Below, one piece after another: positions 17,739 through 26,579 of a stretch of 64,000 bases of DNA. Source of the stretch: Archangium violaceum (lineage in GTDB: Bacteria > Myxococcota > Myxococcia > Myxococcales > Myxococcaceae); NCBI RefSeq assembly GCF_016859125.1, contig NZ_CP069338.1, positions 6,697,501-6,761,500 of the forward strand. Reading direction: 5' to 3'. The position numbers and the translations under genes are program-made. Below the pieces are notes generated by a model. The model was given only the letters and a program-made list of their open reading frames with translations. It did not search any database and had not been told where the DNA came from. Numbering within the stretch: the first letter of the stretch is position 1; each line of letters begins with the position of its first letter.

Positions 17739-19061
17739 TCACTCGTTTCCGTACAGGGAGTCCATGAACTGGAGGATGAAGCCCTCGGCCTCCTTGGGAT
17801 CGGGGAGGGCGCCGAGCATGCCGTACATGGCGGCGCTTCCGTCCGGGGCGGGCTCACCGGAGGCGAGGTGGGCGGCACACGCGCGCAGATCCGCGAGGAA
17901 GGGCTCCACCACCGCGGCGTGGGCGGGCGTCACCATCAGGTGCAGCGCGGGGGGCCTCATCTGGCGATCCAGCTTCCAGCCGCGTGCCTCCATGGCATCG
18001 CCGAGCGCGTAGATGTCCAGGGTCTTCGAGGAGAAGGCGAAGACGCTGAGCGACGGCTTGCCCAGGAGCTCGAGCCCGGGGATGGCGGCGATGCCTTCGC
18101 GCAGCACCTTCGCGGTGTCGAGCACGGTGCGGGCCAGCCGCAGATAACCCTCCTCGCCGAGGTACTTGAGGACGGCCCAGGCCGCGGCGATGGCCCCACC
18201 GGGACGGGTGCCCGCCATGGAGGGCGAGGCGTAGATGCCGCCGCTCCAGCCCGTATAGGTGAAGAACTGGTACCGGCGCAGCTCGGGCGTGCGGTAGAGG
18301 ACGATGGAGGCGCCCTTGGCGGCGTAGCCGTACTTGTGCAGGTCCGCCGAGAGGCTGGTGACGCCGGGCACGGCGAAGTCGAAGTCGGGGATGTCGTAAC
18401 CGAGCCGCTTCGCGAAGGGCAGGAGGAACCCACCGAGGCAGGCATCCACGTGGAAGAAGACGCCCTTCTCCTGGGCCAGGGCGGCGAGCTCGGAGATGGG
18501 GTCGATGACTCCCTGCGGGTATGAGGGCGCCGAGCCGACGACGAGCGCCGTGCGTGGATTGATGGCGGCGCGCATGGCCGCCATGTCCGCGCGGAAGTCC
18601 GGCCCCACGGGGACGTTGATGGGCTTCACCCCGAAGTAGTGGGCGGCCTTCTGGAAGGCGGGGTGGACGGAGGCGGGCATCACCATCTCCGGCTCGGAGA
18701 TGCCACGCTCGGCGAGGGCGAAGTCGCGGGCCGTCTTGACGGCCATGAGGATGGACTCGGTGCCTCCGGACGTCATCGTGCCGGTGGCGGTGTCGCCATG
18801 GAAGAGCTCCGCCGCGATGGCGAGCACCTCGGACTCGAAGCGCCTCAGGCTGGGGAAGGCCAGCGGGCTGAGGCCGTTTTCGGACATGAACTCGGTGTAG
18901 GCCTCGGCGGCGACGCGGCGCACGTCCTCGCCCGCGTTGTAGACGAGGCTCCACGTACGCCCCTCCTTCCAGTGAGCATCCTCGGTGCGCATCTCGCGCA
19001 TCCTCGCGAGCACGTCCTGGTGGCTCAGACCCTGGGAAGACAGGCGGGGGCTCTTCGACAT
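17739..19061 (-). CDS. Sphingosine-1-phosphate lyase-like PLP decarboxylase-family enzyme
   Basis: A 440-residue group II PLP enzyme. The GTMTSGGTESILMAVKTARD segment binds the cofactor phosphate, VDACLGGF holds the pyridine-ring Asp, and SLSADLHKYGYAAKG contains the Schiff-base Lys. The HKYG(Y/F)AxKG form is characteristic of sphingosine-phosphate lyases (C-C cleavage of phosphorylated sphingoid bases), not of glutamate decarboxylases. It lacks the N-terminal membrane helix of eukaryotic enzymes, like soluble bacterial homologues. Myxobacteria make sphingolipids, so a catabolic role is plausible. Substrate not proven. Confidence 0.8.
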   Translation of the reverse strand: MSKSPRLSSQGLSHQDVLARMREMRTEDAHWKEGRTWSLVYNAGEDVRRVAAEAYTEFMSENGLSPLAFPSLRRFESEVLAIAAELFHGDTATGTMTSGGTESILMAVKTARDFALAERGISEPEMVMPASVHPAFQKAAHYFGVKPINVPVGPDFRADMAAMRAAINPRTALVVGSAPSYPQGVIDPISELAALAQEKGVFFHVDACLGGFLLPFAKRLGYDIPDFDFAVPGVTSLSADLHKYGYAAKGASIVLYRTPELRRYQFFTYTGWSGGIYASPSMAGTRPGGAIAAAWAVLKYLGEEGYLRLARTVLDTAKVLREGIAAIPGLELLGKPSLSVFAFSSKTLDIYALGDAMEARGWKLDRQMRPPALHLMVTPAHAAVVEPFLADLRACAAHLASGEPAPDGSAAMYGMLGALPDPKEAEGFILQFMDSLYGNE

Positions 19062-19112
19062 CTCATCTCCGGGAGTGGGAAGGGTGTTGCTCCCGGCACT
19101 ATAGGTGAAAGG

Positions 19113-19132
19113 CCCCGGGAGCCGCTCCGGGG
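19113..19132 (-). terminator. GC-rich hairpin after the OmpA-type gene
   Basis: CCCCGGGAG pairs with CTCCGGGG with one bulged base, downstream of the OmpA-type gene and before the PLP lyase start. It has no T tract, so assignment as a terminator is tentative. Confidence 0.35.
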
Positions 19133-19174
19133 GGGGGCGTCACCTACCCCCGGACCTGCCCGCGGACGAGCCCC

Positions 19175-21028
19175 TCACTGCTTTCCGGCGCCGCCCTTGT
19201 TGACGCCGGTGCCCTTGTTGTCGCCCGCGCCCTTCTTCTCCGCTGGCTTCTCCGCCGGCACGGTGCGCGCGGGCGTCTCGATCTCGGACTTGATGAGGCG
19301 GAAGTCGACGCGGCGGTTCTTGGCGCGTCCGAGCGAGGTGGCGTTGGTCGCGATGGGCCTGGACTCACCGAAGCCCTTGGCGCGCAGACGGTGGGCCTCG
19401 ATGTTCTTGGAGACGAGGTAGTCCAACACGGACTGGGCCCGCCGCTGGGACAGGTTGAGGTTGAGCGCTTCGGAGCCGACGTTGTCGGTGTGACCCTCGA
19501 TGAGGACGGGCCCGAGCTCGGGGTTGCGCTCGAGCACGATGGCCACCTCGTCGAGCAGCTTGAGGGACTGCTTCTGGATGGTCGCGGAGCCGGTCTCGAA
19601 GAGGATGTTGCCCTTGATGCGGATGCGGTCGGACTCGATGACCACGAGCGGTGGGTTGTCGATGGGGCAGCCATCGGCCTCGGCGGCGCCGGACTGGTCG
19701 GGGCACTTGTCGACGTTGTCGGGCACCTCGTCGCCGTCGCTATCCGGGCAGCCGTCATAACCCGCGGGACCGGGCTGGTCGGGGCACAGGTCCTGGCCAT
19801 CGGGCACGCCGTCGCCGTCGGAATCACCGCAGCCACCCTGGGACTTGTCGCCAGCGGAGTTCGGGCACTGGTCCTCGCCGTCGACGACACCATCTCCGTC
19901 GTTGTCCGGCTCGGGGCAGCCGTCGGAGTCCATGAAGCCGTCCGAGTCCTCGGCCTCGGTGGGGCACTTGTCGAGCGAGTCGCGGACACCATCGCCATCC
20001 GAGTCGAGGAACGTCTCGTCGTAGCGCAGGGCGAGCATGACGCGCAGCGCCTCGCGGCCATAGCCGCTGCCGAGCGTCACGCCCCGGCCCACGTCCAGCT
20101 CCAGGCCCCAGCCCCCGAAGATGCGGGCACGCACGCCACCGAGCACCTCCCAGGGCGTCTTGAGGGAGTCGGCCTGGCTGAAGTTGAAGGGGGCGGTGGT
20201 GGGCGTGGCCAGGTGCATTTCCGCGATGGCCTGCACGTCGGTGAGGCGGCCGATGTTGGGCAGGTCCACCACCGCGCCGCCACCGAAGGTCACCTCGTTG
20301 CCCACGTAGAGGTTGAGGTACTGGCCGGGCGCGGAGCGCAGGCGCAGGCCCAGGTTGCCGAGCACGCGCACCGGGCCGAAGGCGCGCTCCACGGCGAGCC
20401 GCGGAGCGAAGAGTACACCCCGCTCACCGAGGAAGCTGTCACCGTCCCCACTGGGCAGGCGCACCTCCGCGGAGAGCGCGACGCCCACGGGGAATTCCTC
20501 GGGCAGCAGGAGGAAGACGCGGGGCTGGAGCCGCACGTCGCCGAAGCCCTGGGCGCTCACGCCGGCGGCGCCGGGGAAGTCGGGGGCCGCGAGCGCATCA
20601 CGCAGCAACTGGAACCGGTCCCCCTGCACGAGGGTGAAGGGCACGTCCGCGGCGATCTCCAGCCGGCGGTGCAGCTGCCAGGCGAAGAGCGCGTGGGCGT
20701 CGAGCCGGTAGGGGATGAGGTCACCCAGCTTCTCGTCACCGAGCTTGAGGGCGAGGATGCCGTGGTTGTAGTCGAAGAGCAGGGCGCCCCGGAAACTCCC
20801 AGCGGGCTCCGGCGAGGCGCCCTCGAGGGCGATGCCGCTCTTCTGGGCGGGGGTGGCCTTCAGGGGCACGGCGTCGAAGCCGCGCGTGAAGGCGTCCGGC
20901 TGTGCTGACGCAGCGGCGCCGGCCAGCAGCAGGCACATCACTGCGAGTCGGGTTGCTGCGCTTCGCAAGGACCGCTCCCAGGGACAGGCCCGGAAATTCG
21001 GGCCTTTGGCTGGGTCCATACCATCCAC
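19175..21028 (-). CDS. OmpA-family outer-membrane protein with thrombospondin type 3 repeats
   Basis: Up to 617 residues. Layout: signal peptide ending near AAASA; N-terminal beta-barrel (about 45-345); acidic calcium-binding TSP3-type repeats (DSDGDGVRDSLDKCP, DNDGDGVVDGEDQCP, DSDGDGVPDGQDLCP, DSDGDEVPDNVDKCP; about 345-450); OmpA C-terminal peptidoglycan-binding domain (about 460-580, GHTDNVGSEALNLNLSQRRA and AKGFGESRPI). The tail is Lys/Gly-rich. The GTG at 21028 gives a long n-region; a TTG at 20968 gives a more ordinary signal peptide. Role: tethering outer membrane to cell wall. Confidence 0.9.
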   Translation of the reverse strand: MDGMDPAKGPNFRACPWERSLRSAATRLAVMCLLLAGAAASAQPDAFTRGFDAVPLKATPAQKSGIALEGASPEPAGSFRGALLFDYNHGILALKLGDEKLGDLIPYRLDAHALFAWQLHRRLEIAADVPFTLVQGDRFQLLRDALAAPDFPGAAGVSAQGFGDVRLQPRVFLLLPEEFPVGVALSAEVRLPSGDGDSFLGERGVLFAPRLAVERAFGPVRVLGNLGLRLRSAPGQYLNLYVGNEVTFGGGAVVDLPNIGRLTDVQAIAEMHLATPTTAPFNFSQADSLKTPWEVLGGVRARIFGGWGLELDVGRGVTLGSGYGREALRVMLALRYDETFLDSDGDGVRDSLDKCPTEAEDSDGFMDSDGCPEPDNDGDGVVDGEDQCPNSAGDKSQGGCGDSDGDGVPDGQDLCPDQPGPAGYDGCPDSDGDEVPDNVDKCPDQSGAAEADGCPIDNPPLVVIESDRIRIKGNILFETGSATIQKQSLKLLDEVAIVLERNPELGPVLIEGHTDNVGSEALNLNLSQRRAQSVLDYLVSKNIEAHRLRAKGFGESRPIATNATSLGRAKNRRVDFRLIKSEIETPARTVPAEKPAEKKGAGDNKGTGVNKGGAGKQ

Positions 21029-21083
21029 TTCCGAGGGGTGGAAGAAAACCCCTACGGAAGTGTCCGCTCGCTACAGCCGTGCG

Positions 21084-22706
21084 CTACTTCTCCATGAAGG
21101 ACTGAGCGGGAACGATCTGGATGGCATCGGGCCGGACGGGCAGGGGCTGGGAGATGATGGCCTTGTCCTCCTCCAGGAGCTCGGCCGACTTGGGCGAGGC
21201 GTAGGTGATGGGCGAGGGCGGCTGCTCCTCGAGCTGCTTCGCGAGCTCCTGCGCGTCCTGGGTGACGAAGGCGAAGTTGAGGGCCTCGGGACGCAGCTGC
21301 CGCCGGATGGCGGCGTGCACGGACTCGGGGGTCATCTTCCCGAGCGCGGCGCGGTACTGCTCCAGGAAGTCGGGCGTGCCGTAGAAGAGCGAGTCGATGG
21401 CGTACCCGAGCCGGCGCTGATCCGTCTGCTCCCACAGGCGGGTGTAGCCCATGAGGAAGCCGCGGCTGAGGTCGAACCTGTCCTGGGGAATGCCCTGCTT
21501 CACCAGCCGGTCGAGGAAGTAGACGGTACCGCGGGTGGCGAACATCCCGTTGACGGGCACCACGGGGCGGATCCACAGGGTGAGGTCCTGCTGGGTGCGC
21601 GCCACGTTGGTGCGGTTGTAGGTGGTGCCGGGGTGCTCGATGAAGTGCTCGGCGTAGGCGTAATCGCCGTAGTTGAGGCCACGCTTCTCGCGCAGCTCGT
21701 TGAAGAGGACGCCGGAGGACTGGCGGTGCTCGCCGAGGTACGAGAGGGCGAAGGCCACGGGGAAGAAGTCCGGATCCCCCCGGCGCAGCGGGGTGACGTA
21801 GCCCATCGAGACGGCGGTGGAGAGCGTGGGCTTCTGCACCACGAGCGCGCGGCCACCCGTGGTGGGCACGGGCGGCAACTCCACGCGCGGGGCGCCCGTG
21901 GCCGGGAGCGCGGACAGGCGCGAGACGACGGTCTTCTGGAGCGTGTCGTCCACGGGGCCGGCCAGTCCGATGACGAGCCGGTCCTGGGTGAAGACACGAG
22001 CGGCATGGGCCTTCACGTCCTCGAGGGTGATGGATTCGAGCCCCTTCTCGGTGCCGCCCACGAAGTGCGCGTAGGGGTGGCCCTCGTAGAGGAGCGCGTC
22101 GAGCGCGACCTTGCCGAGCAACTCGTCGTTCTCGCTGCGCAGCCCATTGCGCACGTCGCTGAGGGCGCGGGCGCGCAGCCGCTCGAACTCCTGCGGCGAG
22201 AAGCGGGGCGCGAGGAGCACGTCGGTGAAGATGTCGAGGAAGCGCGGCAGGAAGTCCTTGTGGACGCGGCCGGAGAAGACGGTGAACTCCTTGTCGGTGG
22301 AGGCGCTCAGCTCGGCGGCCATGGGGAAGAGGGCCTCGAGGAGCTGGGCGGAGGTGAGGCTCCGCGTGCCTCCCTCGGACAGGAGGTCGGCCGTGAGGGC
22401 GGTGATGCCCTCCTTGCCCTTCGGGTCATCCACCGAGCCCGAGTGGAAGACGAGCCGGAAGCTGACGATGGGACTGGCCGGGTTGGCCTGGACGACGACC
22501 TGCATGGGGGCGGGCTGCTTCAGGGGCACCGCGGGCACGGTGGTCGGCGCCAGGGGCTCCGCGGGAGCGGGGGCCTGCGCCTGCTGTTCGGCCTGGGGCG
22601 AGGGCTGCTCGGGCGCGGGGGTGGGGGTGGTCTGGGAGGTGGTGGCGCAGCCGCCGAGGCACAGCGCGGCGGAGAGGGCGAGGGAGCGGGACACGAAGGG
22701 GCGCAT
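21084..22706 (-). CDS. M16-family peptidase-like lipoprotein (inactive-type subunit)
   Basis: A 540-residue M16 homologue. It has a signal peptide with lipobox LGGC and then a long Pro/Ala/Gln-rich linker. Two M16 halves follow, with LVFHSGSVDDPKGKEGITALTADLLSEGG where active enzymes carry HxxEH; the zinc ligands are missing. It retains the C-lobe region GRALVVQKPTLSTAVSMGY and RGLNYGDYAY, in which Arg and Tyr bind substrate in active heterodimers. Its ATG overlaps the stop of the upstream M16 gene, matching the usual pairing of catalytic and non-catalytic M16 subunits. Confidence 0.88.
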   Translation of the reverse strand: MRPFVSRSLALSAALCLGGCATTSQTTPTPAPEQPSPQAEQQAQAPAPAEPLAPTTVPAVPLKQPAPMQVVVQANPASPIVSFRLVFHSGSVDDPKGKEGITALTADLLSEGGTRSLTSAQLLEALFPMAAELSASTDKEFTVFSGRVHKDFLPRFLDIFTDVLLAPRFSPQEFERLRARALSDVRNGLRSENDELLGKVALDALLYEGHPYAHFVGGTEKGLESITLEDVKAHAARVFTQDRLVIGLAGPVDDTLQKTVVSRLSALPATGAPRVELPPVPTTGGRALVVQKPTLSTAVSMGYVTPLRRGDPDFFPVAFALSYLGEHRQSSGVLFNELREKRGLNYGDYAYAEHFIEHPGTTYNRTNVARTQQDLTLWIRPVVPVNGMFATRGTVYFLDRLVKQGIPQDRFDLSRGFLMGYTRLWEQTDQRRLGYAIDSLFYGTPDFLEQYRAALGKMTPESVHAAIRRQLRPEALNFAFVTQDAQELAKQLEEQPPSPITYASPKSAELLEEDKAIISQPLPVRPDAIQIVPAQSFMEK

Positions 22707-24064
22707 CACTTCTGACCTCCGGCCTTTTTGGGGGTGAGGGAGAGCTGGGTGCGGTTGGCGGCGGTGAGGTACTTGCGGGTGAAGGCGATCAGATCGGCCG
22801 GCTTCACCTCGGAGACCTTCTGGTAGTGGCGGGCGAGCGCGTCCGGCGAGCCGTAGATGCCGGCGTACCAGGAGAGCTGGGTGGCCACGGACTTGGCGGT
22901 CTCCATGCCCATGAGGAGCCCGTAGCGGGTGTTGCTCTTGATGGCTTCCACGTGGCTGGCGTCCACCTTGCCGGTGGCGAGCTCCCGCACGGCGGCGTTG
23001 AATGCGGATCGGACGGCGGCGCGGTGGCCCTCCTCCTGGAGGACGGCGACGAGGCTGAAGAGGTGCGGGTCGCGGTGGATGGTGAAGTCGCTGTAGAGCT
23101 CCTGCGCGAACTGCTTGTCCAGCACGAGCTGCTTGTAGAGCGGGCTGGTGGGGCCGACGAGGTAGTCGGCGAGCACGGTCTGGATGGCGGCGTTGGCGGT
23201 GTCGAGCCGCGCGGCCGGCGTGCGCCAGGCGTAGATGTGGCGGGGCTGGGTGCTCTGGGGCCAGTCGATGTGGACGGAGCGCTCCTGCTTCTGGGGCGGC
23301 TCGGTGGGCACGTTGACGGTGGCGCTCTTGCTGCTCCACGGGCCGTAGTGCTTGCGCACGGCCTGCATCAGCGTGTCGTCGTTGAAGTCGCCGACGATGA
23401 CGAGGAGGACGTTGTCGGGGGTGTACCAGCGCTCGAAGAAGGTGCGGCTGTACTGGTAGGCCTGGGGCATGGCCTTGATGTCGTCGTAGTAGCCGAGCGT
23501 GGTGTGCCCGTACGTGTGCTGGGTGAAGACGGTGCGGGCGAGCTCCTCCTCGATCTTCAGGAAGGGCTGGGCGGCGTTCTTGTGGTACTCGCCGAGCACG
23601 GCGAGCGCCTCGGTCTGGAACGAGGGCTCCGAGTACTCGAGGTTGCGGAAGCGGTCGGCCTCGATCTCCACCAGCTTCTCCAGGCCGGCGGTGGGGCCGT
23701 ACGAGTGGTAGACGGTGACGTCGTCGGAGGTGAAGGCGTTGTCGTCGTAGCCGTAGGTGCTGATGACCTTCTCGCGCTCACCCTCGGGGAAGTTCTTCGT
23801 GCCCTTGAACATCATGTGCTCGAAGAAGTGGGCGAAGCCCGTCTTGCCCGGCTCCACCTCGTTGCGCGAGCCCACGCGCACTACCGTCTGGTAGGCGATG
23901 AGGCCCGGCGAGTTGAAGGGCACGCGGACGACCGTGAGCCCGTTGGGCAGGCGGTCGACCTTCATGGGGTAGGGGAAGAAGGGGGAGGCGGCCTGCTCGG
24001 CGGCTGCCGCGGGGAGGGCCGCTCCCAGCAGGAGGAGCAGGAGGGGGAAGAACCTTCGATGCAT
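22706..24064 (-). CDS. M16-family zinc metallopeptidase (catalytic subunit)
   Basis: A 452-residue secreted M16 peptidase (insulinase/processing-peptidase family). The inverted zinc motif HFFEHMMFKGT (HxxEH) is intact, with the third zinc ligand in EIEADRF about 75 residues later. A signal peptide is present (RRFFPLLLLLLGAALPAAAA). The ATG at 24064 has GAGGA 6-10 bases upstream; ATG 24076 is an in-frame alternative. It forms an overlapping pair with the inactive partner downstream. Substrates are unknown. Confidence 0.9.
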   Translation of the reverse strand: MHRRFFPLLLLLLGAALPAAAAEQAASPFFPYPMKVDRLPNGLTVVRVPFNSPGLIAYQTVVRVGSRNEVEPGKTGFAHFFEHMMFKGTKNFPEGEREKVISTYGYDDNAFTSDDVTVYHSYGPTAGLEKLVEIEADRFRNLEYSEPSFQTEALAVLGEYHKNAAQPFLKIEEELARTVFTQHTYGHTTLGYYDDIKAMPQAYQYSRTFFERWYTPDNVLLVIVGDFNDDTLMQAVRKHYGPWSSKSATVNVPTEPPQKQERSVHIDWPQSTQPRHIYAWRTPAARLDTANAAIQTVLADYLVGPTSPLYKQLVLDKQFAQELYSDFTIHRDPHLFSLVAVLQEEGHRAAVRSAFNAAVRELATGKVDASHVEAIKSNTRYGLLMGMETAKSVATQLSWYAGIYGSPDALARHYQKVSEVKPADLIAFTRKYLTAANRTQLSLTPKKAGGQK

Positions 24065-24197
24065 GCGTGTCCTCATGTCGCTGAAGCACCCACGAGGTGG
24101 GGGGCCGCGAGAACCGCGCAAGCTACCTGCTATTCCCACGAGCGGGCGGGCGTCGTGGCGGGATGTTGGGGGACGACGCTCCGAGACGTCAGAAGGA

Positions 24198-24225
24198 TTG
24201 ACCGGGCGCCGTCAGCGGTTATGGT
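24198..24225 (+). promoter_or_regulatory. Probable ssrA promoter
   Basis: TTGACC (24198-24203) and TATGGT (24220-24225), 16 bases apart, lie 43 bases before the mature tmRNA 5' end. This leaves a short leader for RNase P removal. Confidence 0.6.
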
Positions 24226-24267
24226 GGATGAAGTAACGAGGAAGTGAACGAAGTTGAAGTGCCCGAA

Positions 24268-24628
24268 GGGGGCGACCTGGTTTCGACGGGGGCATGGAAG
24301 TTCGAGACGCGTGCCGAGCTTGTTGGTTGCTCGTAAAACCGCCGACAAAGACACAAAAGCCAACGACAACGTTGAGCTCGCGCTGGCTGCCTAACTAGCA
24401 GTTTCCTAGTGCGCGGTCCTCCCGCTCTCGGCCCGTGGGGTGGGGTAGGACCGTCATAATGCGGGCTGGCCGTCGAGGGTGCCTGGACTCTCGGCGGTGA
24501 GATCATCCAGGACCGGCTCACAGAATCCCGTCCGTGGGAGTCTGTGGGACGTAACAAACCGCGGACTACGCACGTAGGGTCAAAGGACGGAAGGCTTTCG
24601 GACGCGGGTTCGATTCCCGCCGCCTCCA
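24268..24628 (+). ncRNA. ssrA: Transfer-messenger RNA (tmRNA)
   Basis: The 5' end GGGGGCGACCTGGTTTCGAC and the 3' end with a T arm (CGGGTTCGATTCCCG) are diagnostic. GGGGGCG (24268-24274) pairs with CGCCTCC (24621-24627) as the acceptor stem, with one G-U pair. The tag reading frame at 24359-24394 encodes ANDNVELALAA followed by TAA. CCA is not encoded and must be added. tmRNA rescues stalled ribosomes with SmpB. Length is about 361 nt. Confidence 0.97.
24359..24394 (+). other. tmRNA proteolysis tag reading frame
   Basis: The codons GCC AAC GAC AAC GTT GAG CTC GCG CTG GCT GCC TAA encode ANDNVELALAA, ending in the Leu-Ala-Ala needed for ClpXP recognition. The resume codon is inferred by comparison with other bacterial tags that begin AND or ANDE. 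Confidence 0.85.
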
Positions 24629-24636
24629 CTCTTCAG

Positions 24637-24673
24637 GGCCCCAGGTTCTCCGGAACCTGGGGCCTTTTGTTTT
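24637..24673 (+). terminator. Rho-independent terminator of ssrA
   Basis: GGCCCCAGGTTC (24637-24648) pairs perfectly with GAACCTGGGGCC (24653-24664), followed by TTTTGTTTT. It is the clearest intrinsic terminator in the window. Confidence 0.92.
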
Positions 24674-24697
24674 CCGGAGCAAGGCCCCGAGCAAACA

Positions 24698-24936
24698 TCA
24701 GGCGAGCATGGTCCGGCGTAGGTCATGGCCCCGCCGGTGCCGCAGGCAGAGCGTCTCCGTGTCCTTCACCAGCCGCTTGTAGGAGTCGTAGGGCGTGGCG
24801 ATGACGAGCCGCCCCAACGTGTGGGGGTGGAGCGTAGTGTTTCCATAGAAGACCGACGGCCTCCCCATTCCGGAGCGTCGCAATGCCCTGGAGTGCGTAG
24901 CGTCCGGTGGCGTTGACGTCCACCAGCGCCTCCAGT
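24698..24936 (-). pseudogene. Remnant of a phage-type tyrosine integrase
   Basis: Across two reading frames of the minus strand one can read pieces of a site-specific recombinase. First comes ATLRNGEAVGLLWKHY, which carries the first catalytic Arg in the LRxGEA box. Then come HTLGRLVIATPYDSYKRLVK and RHRRGHDLRRTMLA, with the HxLRR box. The segment between the boxes is far shorter than in whole integrases, and a frameshift separates the pieces. N-terminal domain and C-terminal Tyr box are gone. It lies about 70 bases from the 3' end of ssrA, a classic integration target. Family assignment rests on motif reading only. Confidence 0.6.
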
Positions 24937-25390
24937 TCACGGCAGTGTGTAGACGGTGTACCCGGTGACGGTGGGGACGGTCGTGATGGGACCCTGTAGG
25001 TAGAGGTTCCCATGGTCCAGCAGCTCACGGAACTGCTCGACCTGTCCTCGAGATTCATGCTCGACGTCGGTGCCATCCAGTACCGCGTAACGTTGCGCGA
25101 CGAACTGACGCAGCCAGCCCTCCTCGCCCACCTCCACGGGCGAGCCGACTCCGAGCGCTCGGTGGGTTCTTGCGATCAAATCGGTCAGGCTGGTTTTGCC
25201 CTCCTCTCCATGCTGGATGATGGTGCCGTAGAGCACTGCCTGCGACAGCGCGGTGGCGAGCCCCAGACCGCTGGCGTGCTCCATTGCGGGTAGGAGTAGA
25301 GCTGTCGGCGACGAGGTCCTGAGACGCTCGGAAGGCTGGCTCCTTCGCGCTGGCGCGCCAGTCATCCGGGTAGGAGCCCTCGGCTCGAGT
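24937..25390 (-). pseudogene. Remnant of a GH46 chitosanase
   Basis: Minus-strand frames give the C-terminal part of a GH46 chitosanase. It begins with DWRASAKEPAFRASQDLVAD and then shifts frame. After that come PAMEHASGLGLATALSQAVL, YGTIIQHGEEGKTSL, GEEGWLRQFVAQRYAVL and VEQFRELLDHGNLYLQGPI, ending at a natural stop at 24937. The order matches the Streptomyces-type enzyme (LGLxTALxQA, HG, FL..R, GNLxL). The N-terminal third, with the catalytic Glu and Asp, is missing, and at least one small indel lies near 25290. It is therefore a dead gene. Confidence 0.6.
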
Positions 25391-25505
25391 TGCTCGTGTC
25401 GCCCTGTGGCTCCTTGGTTTTCAAAAAGGCCGCCTCGAGCAGTTCGAGCTCTTTCATGTACCTCAATACATGTGCGGATACAGCGCAGTCAGGAGGCGCG
25501 TGCGG

Positions 25506-26096
25506 CTATCTGTATGCGCCAAAAGTGACCCGGACGAGCCCCGTCTTCTCCAGGTTGCTGTCCCCGGGAATGCTCACGTCCACTTGCCCATCGATGGCCT
25601 CATCAATGCAGTTCAACGTCATGGAACCGGAAGCGGTGCCGTAATCCGTAGCCCCCTGAAGTCCGTTTTCAATCTCCCAGAGCTCAGCGCCGAGCGTGAT
25701 CGTGACGGGAGATTCGACGGAAGAGACAACGTCGGTGATGTAGGCAGGACGGTCGTAGTCCTGCGGATACTCGACCCGATAATAGCGGACGTCCTCGAAG
25801 GCTTCCGGCAATCGGGGCGAGGCGACGCCGTTGGCGTGGTATCGCAGCTGGATCTCAAGATCTCCCTCATAGTTGATGATGTTGGTCCGCTGATCCTTCA
25901 GAACAGTGAGGCCCCAGCCCCAGATGGAATAGATGCACGTGCTGGACGCGCGCCGCTCTCCGGTCGCATCTCCTCGCTCCGTTGCCTCCGTAGACAGTGC
26001 TTCCTGAGCCTGTGGGGTGTCACCGCAGCCGACCTGGGTTGCCACACCCCCAGCGAGCAACCCTGCCAACATCCATCGCGAACCGAGACGGGTCAT
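25506..26096 (-). CDS. Putative lipoprotein, unknown function
   Basis: A 196-residue protein with signal peptide and lipobox (QVGC, Cys about residue 24). The mature part has an N-terminal Ala/Glu/Thr-rich stretch, then a compact mostly-beta region with two later Cys (STCIYS and LNCID) that could form a disulfide. The ATG at 26096 has AAAGGAG 10 bases upstream, so it is preferred over an upstream in-frame start at 26132. No family recognised. It is intact although flanked by decayed genes. Confidence 0.7.
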   Translation of the reverse strand: MTRLGSRWMLAGLLAGGVATQVGCGDTPQAQEALSTEATERGDATGERRASSTCIYSIWGWGLTVLKDQRTNIINYEGDLEIQLRYHANGVASPRLPEAFEDVRYYRVEYPQDYDRPAYITDVVSSVESPVTITLGAELWEIENGLQGATDYGTASGSMTLNCIDEAIDGQVDVSIPGDSNLEKTGLVRVTFGAYR

Positions 26097-26194
26097 TCTG
26101 GTAATGCTCCTTTCACTGATAGCCTTGCCCAAGGAAGCACCCGGCGTCTACTTCGCGCGCTTGAGCCTACAAGTGCGAGGCCGGCCCCTCGGCG

Positions 26195-26579
26195 ATGCCT
26201 TTCACCGAGCTGCACGAAACCACGAGCATCTCCTACGTGCTCACGGGCAGTTTCGGGTACCGGGTCGGCCGGCGGGTCTGCGAAAGGGTGGCGGGTTCCA
26301 CGGTCGTAGGCCGCGCGGGCGACGACTACGTCTGCACACACGACCACACTTTCGGCGATGAATGCCTTTGCTTCCGGCTGACGCCGGAGCTCCTCGAACG
26401 GCGTTCCGCCCCTTCGCGAGCTGGCCGTGGCGGGAGAGCTGGCCCAGGCGGCGGCGACGGGCCGGACCGACGTCGGAGTGGACGAGGCCGGCATCATCTA
26501 TGCGGCGACCTTCGTCCGTGCCGTGACAGGGGAGCGCGGGCGGGCGCTGGAAGTTGACGCTCGCTGCAACAACCCGTGA
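26195..26579 (+). pseudogene. Remnant of an AraC-family regulator (N-terminal part)
   Basis: The first frame (26195 to about 26400) reads FTELHETTSISYVLTGSFGY, VVGRAGDDYVCTHDHTFGDE and CLCFRLTPEL, the cupin-like sensor region of an AraC-type regulator. A frameshift near 26400 moves to PPLRELAVAGELAQAAATGR and GVDEAGIIYAATFVRAV, which continue the same protein. The sequence then stops at 26579, before the helix-turn-helix domain. It is a truncated, frameshifted relic and cannot encode a DNA-binding regulator. Confidence 0.6.

Noticed and set aside
19660-19990. Regular repeats that might be a CRISPR or minisatellite
   Set aside because: They are in-frame codons for calcium-binding TSP3-type repeats of the OmpA protein.
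19391-20908. Plus-strand frame across the OmpA-type gene
   Set aside because: Antisense shadow; no signal peptide or domains.
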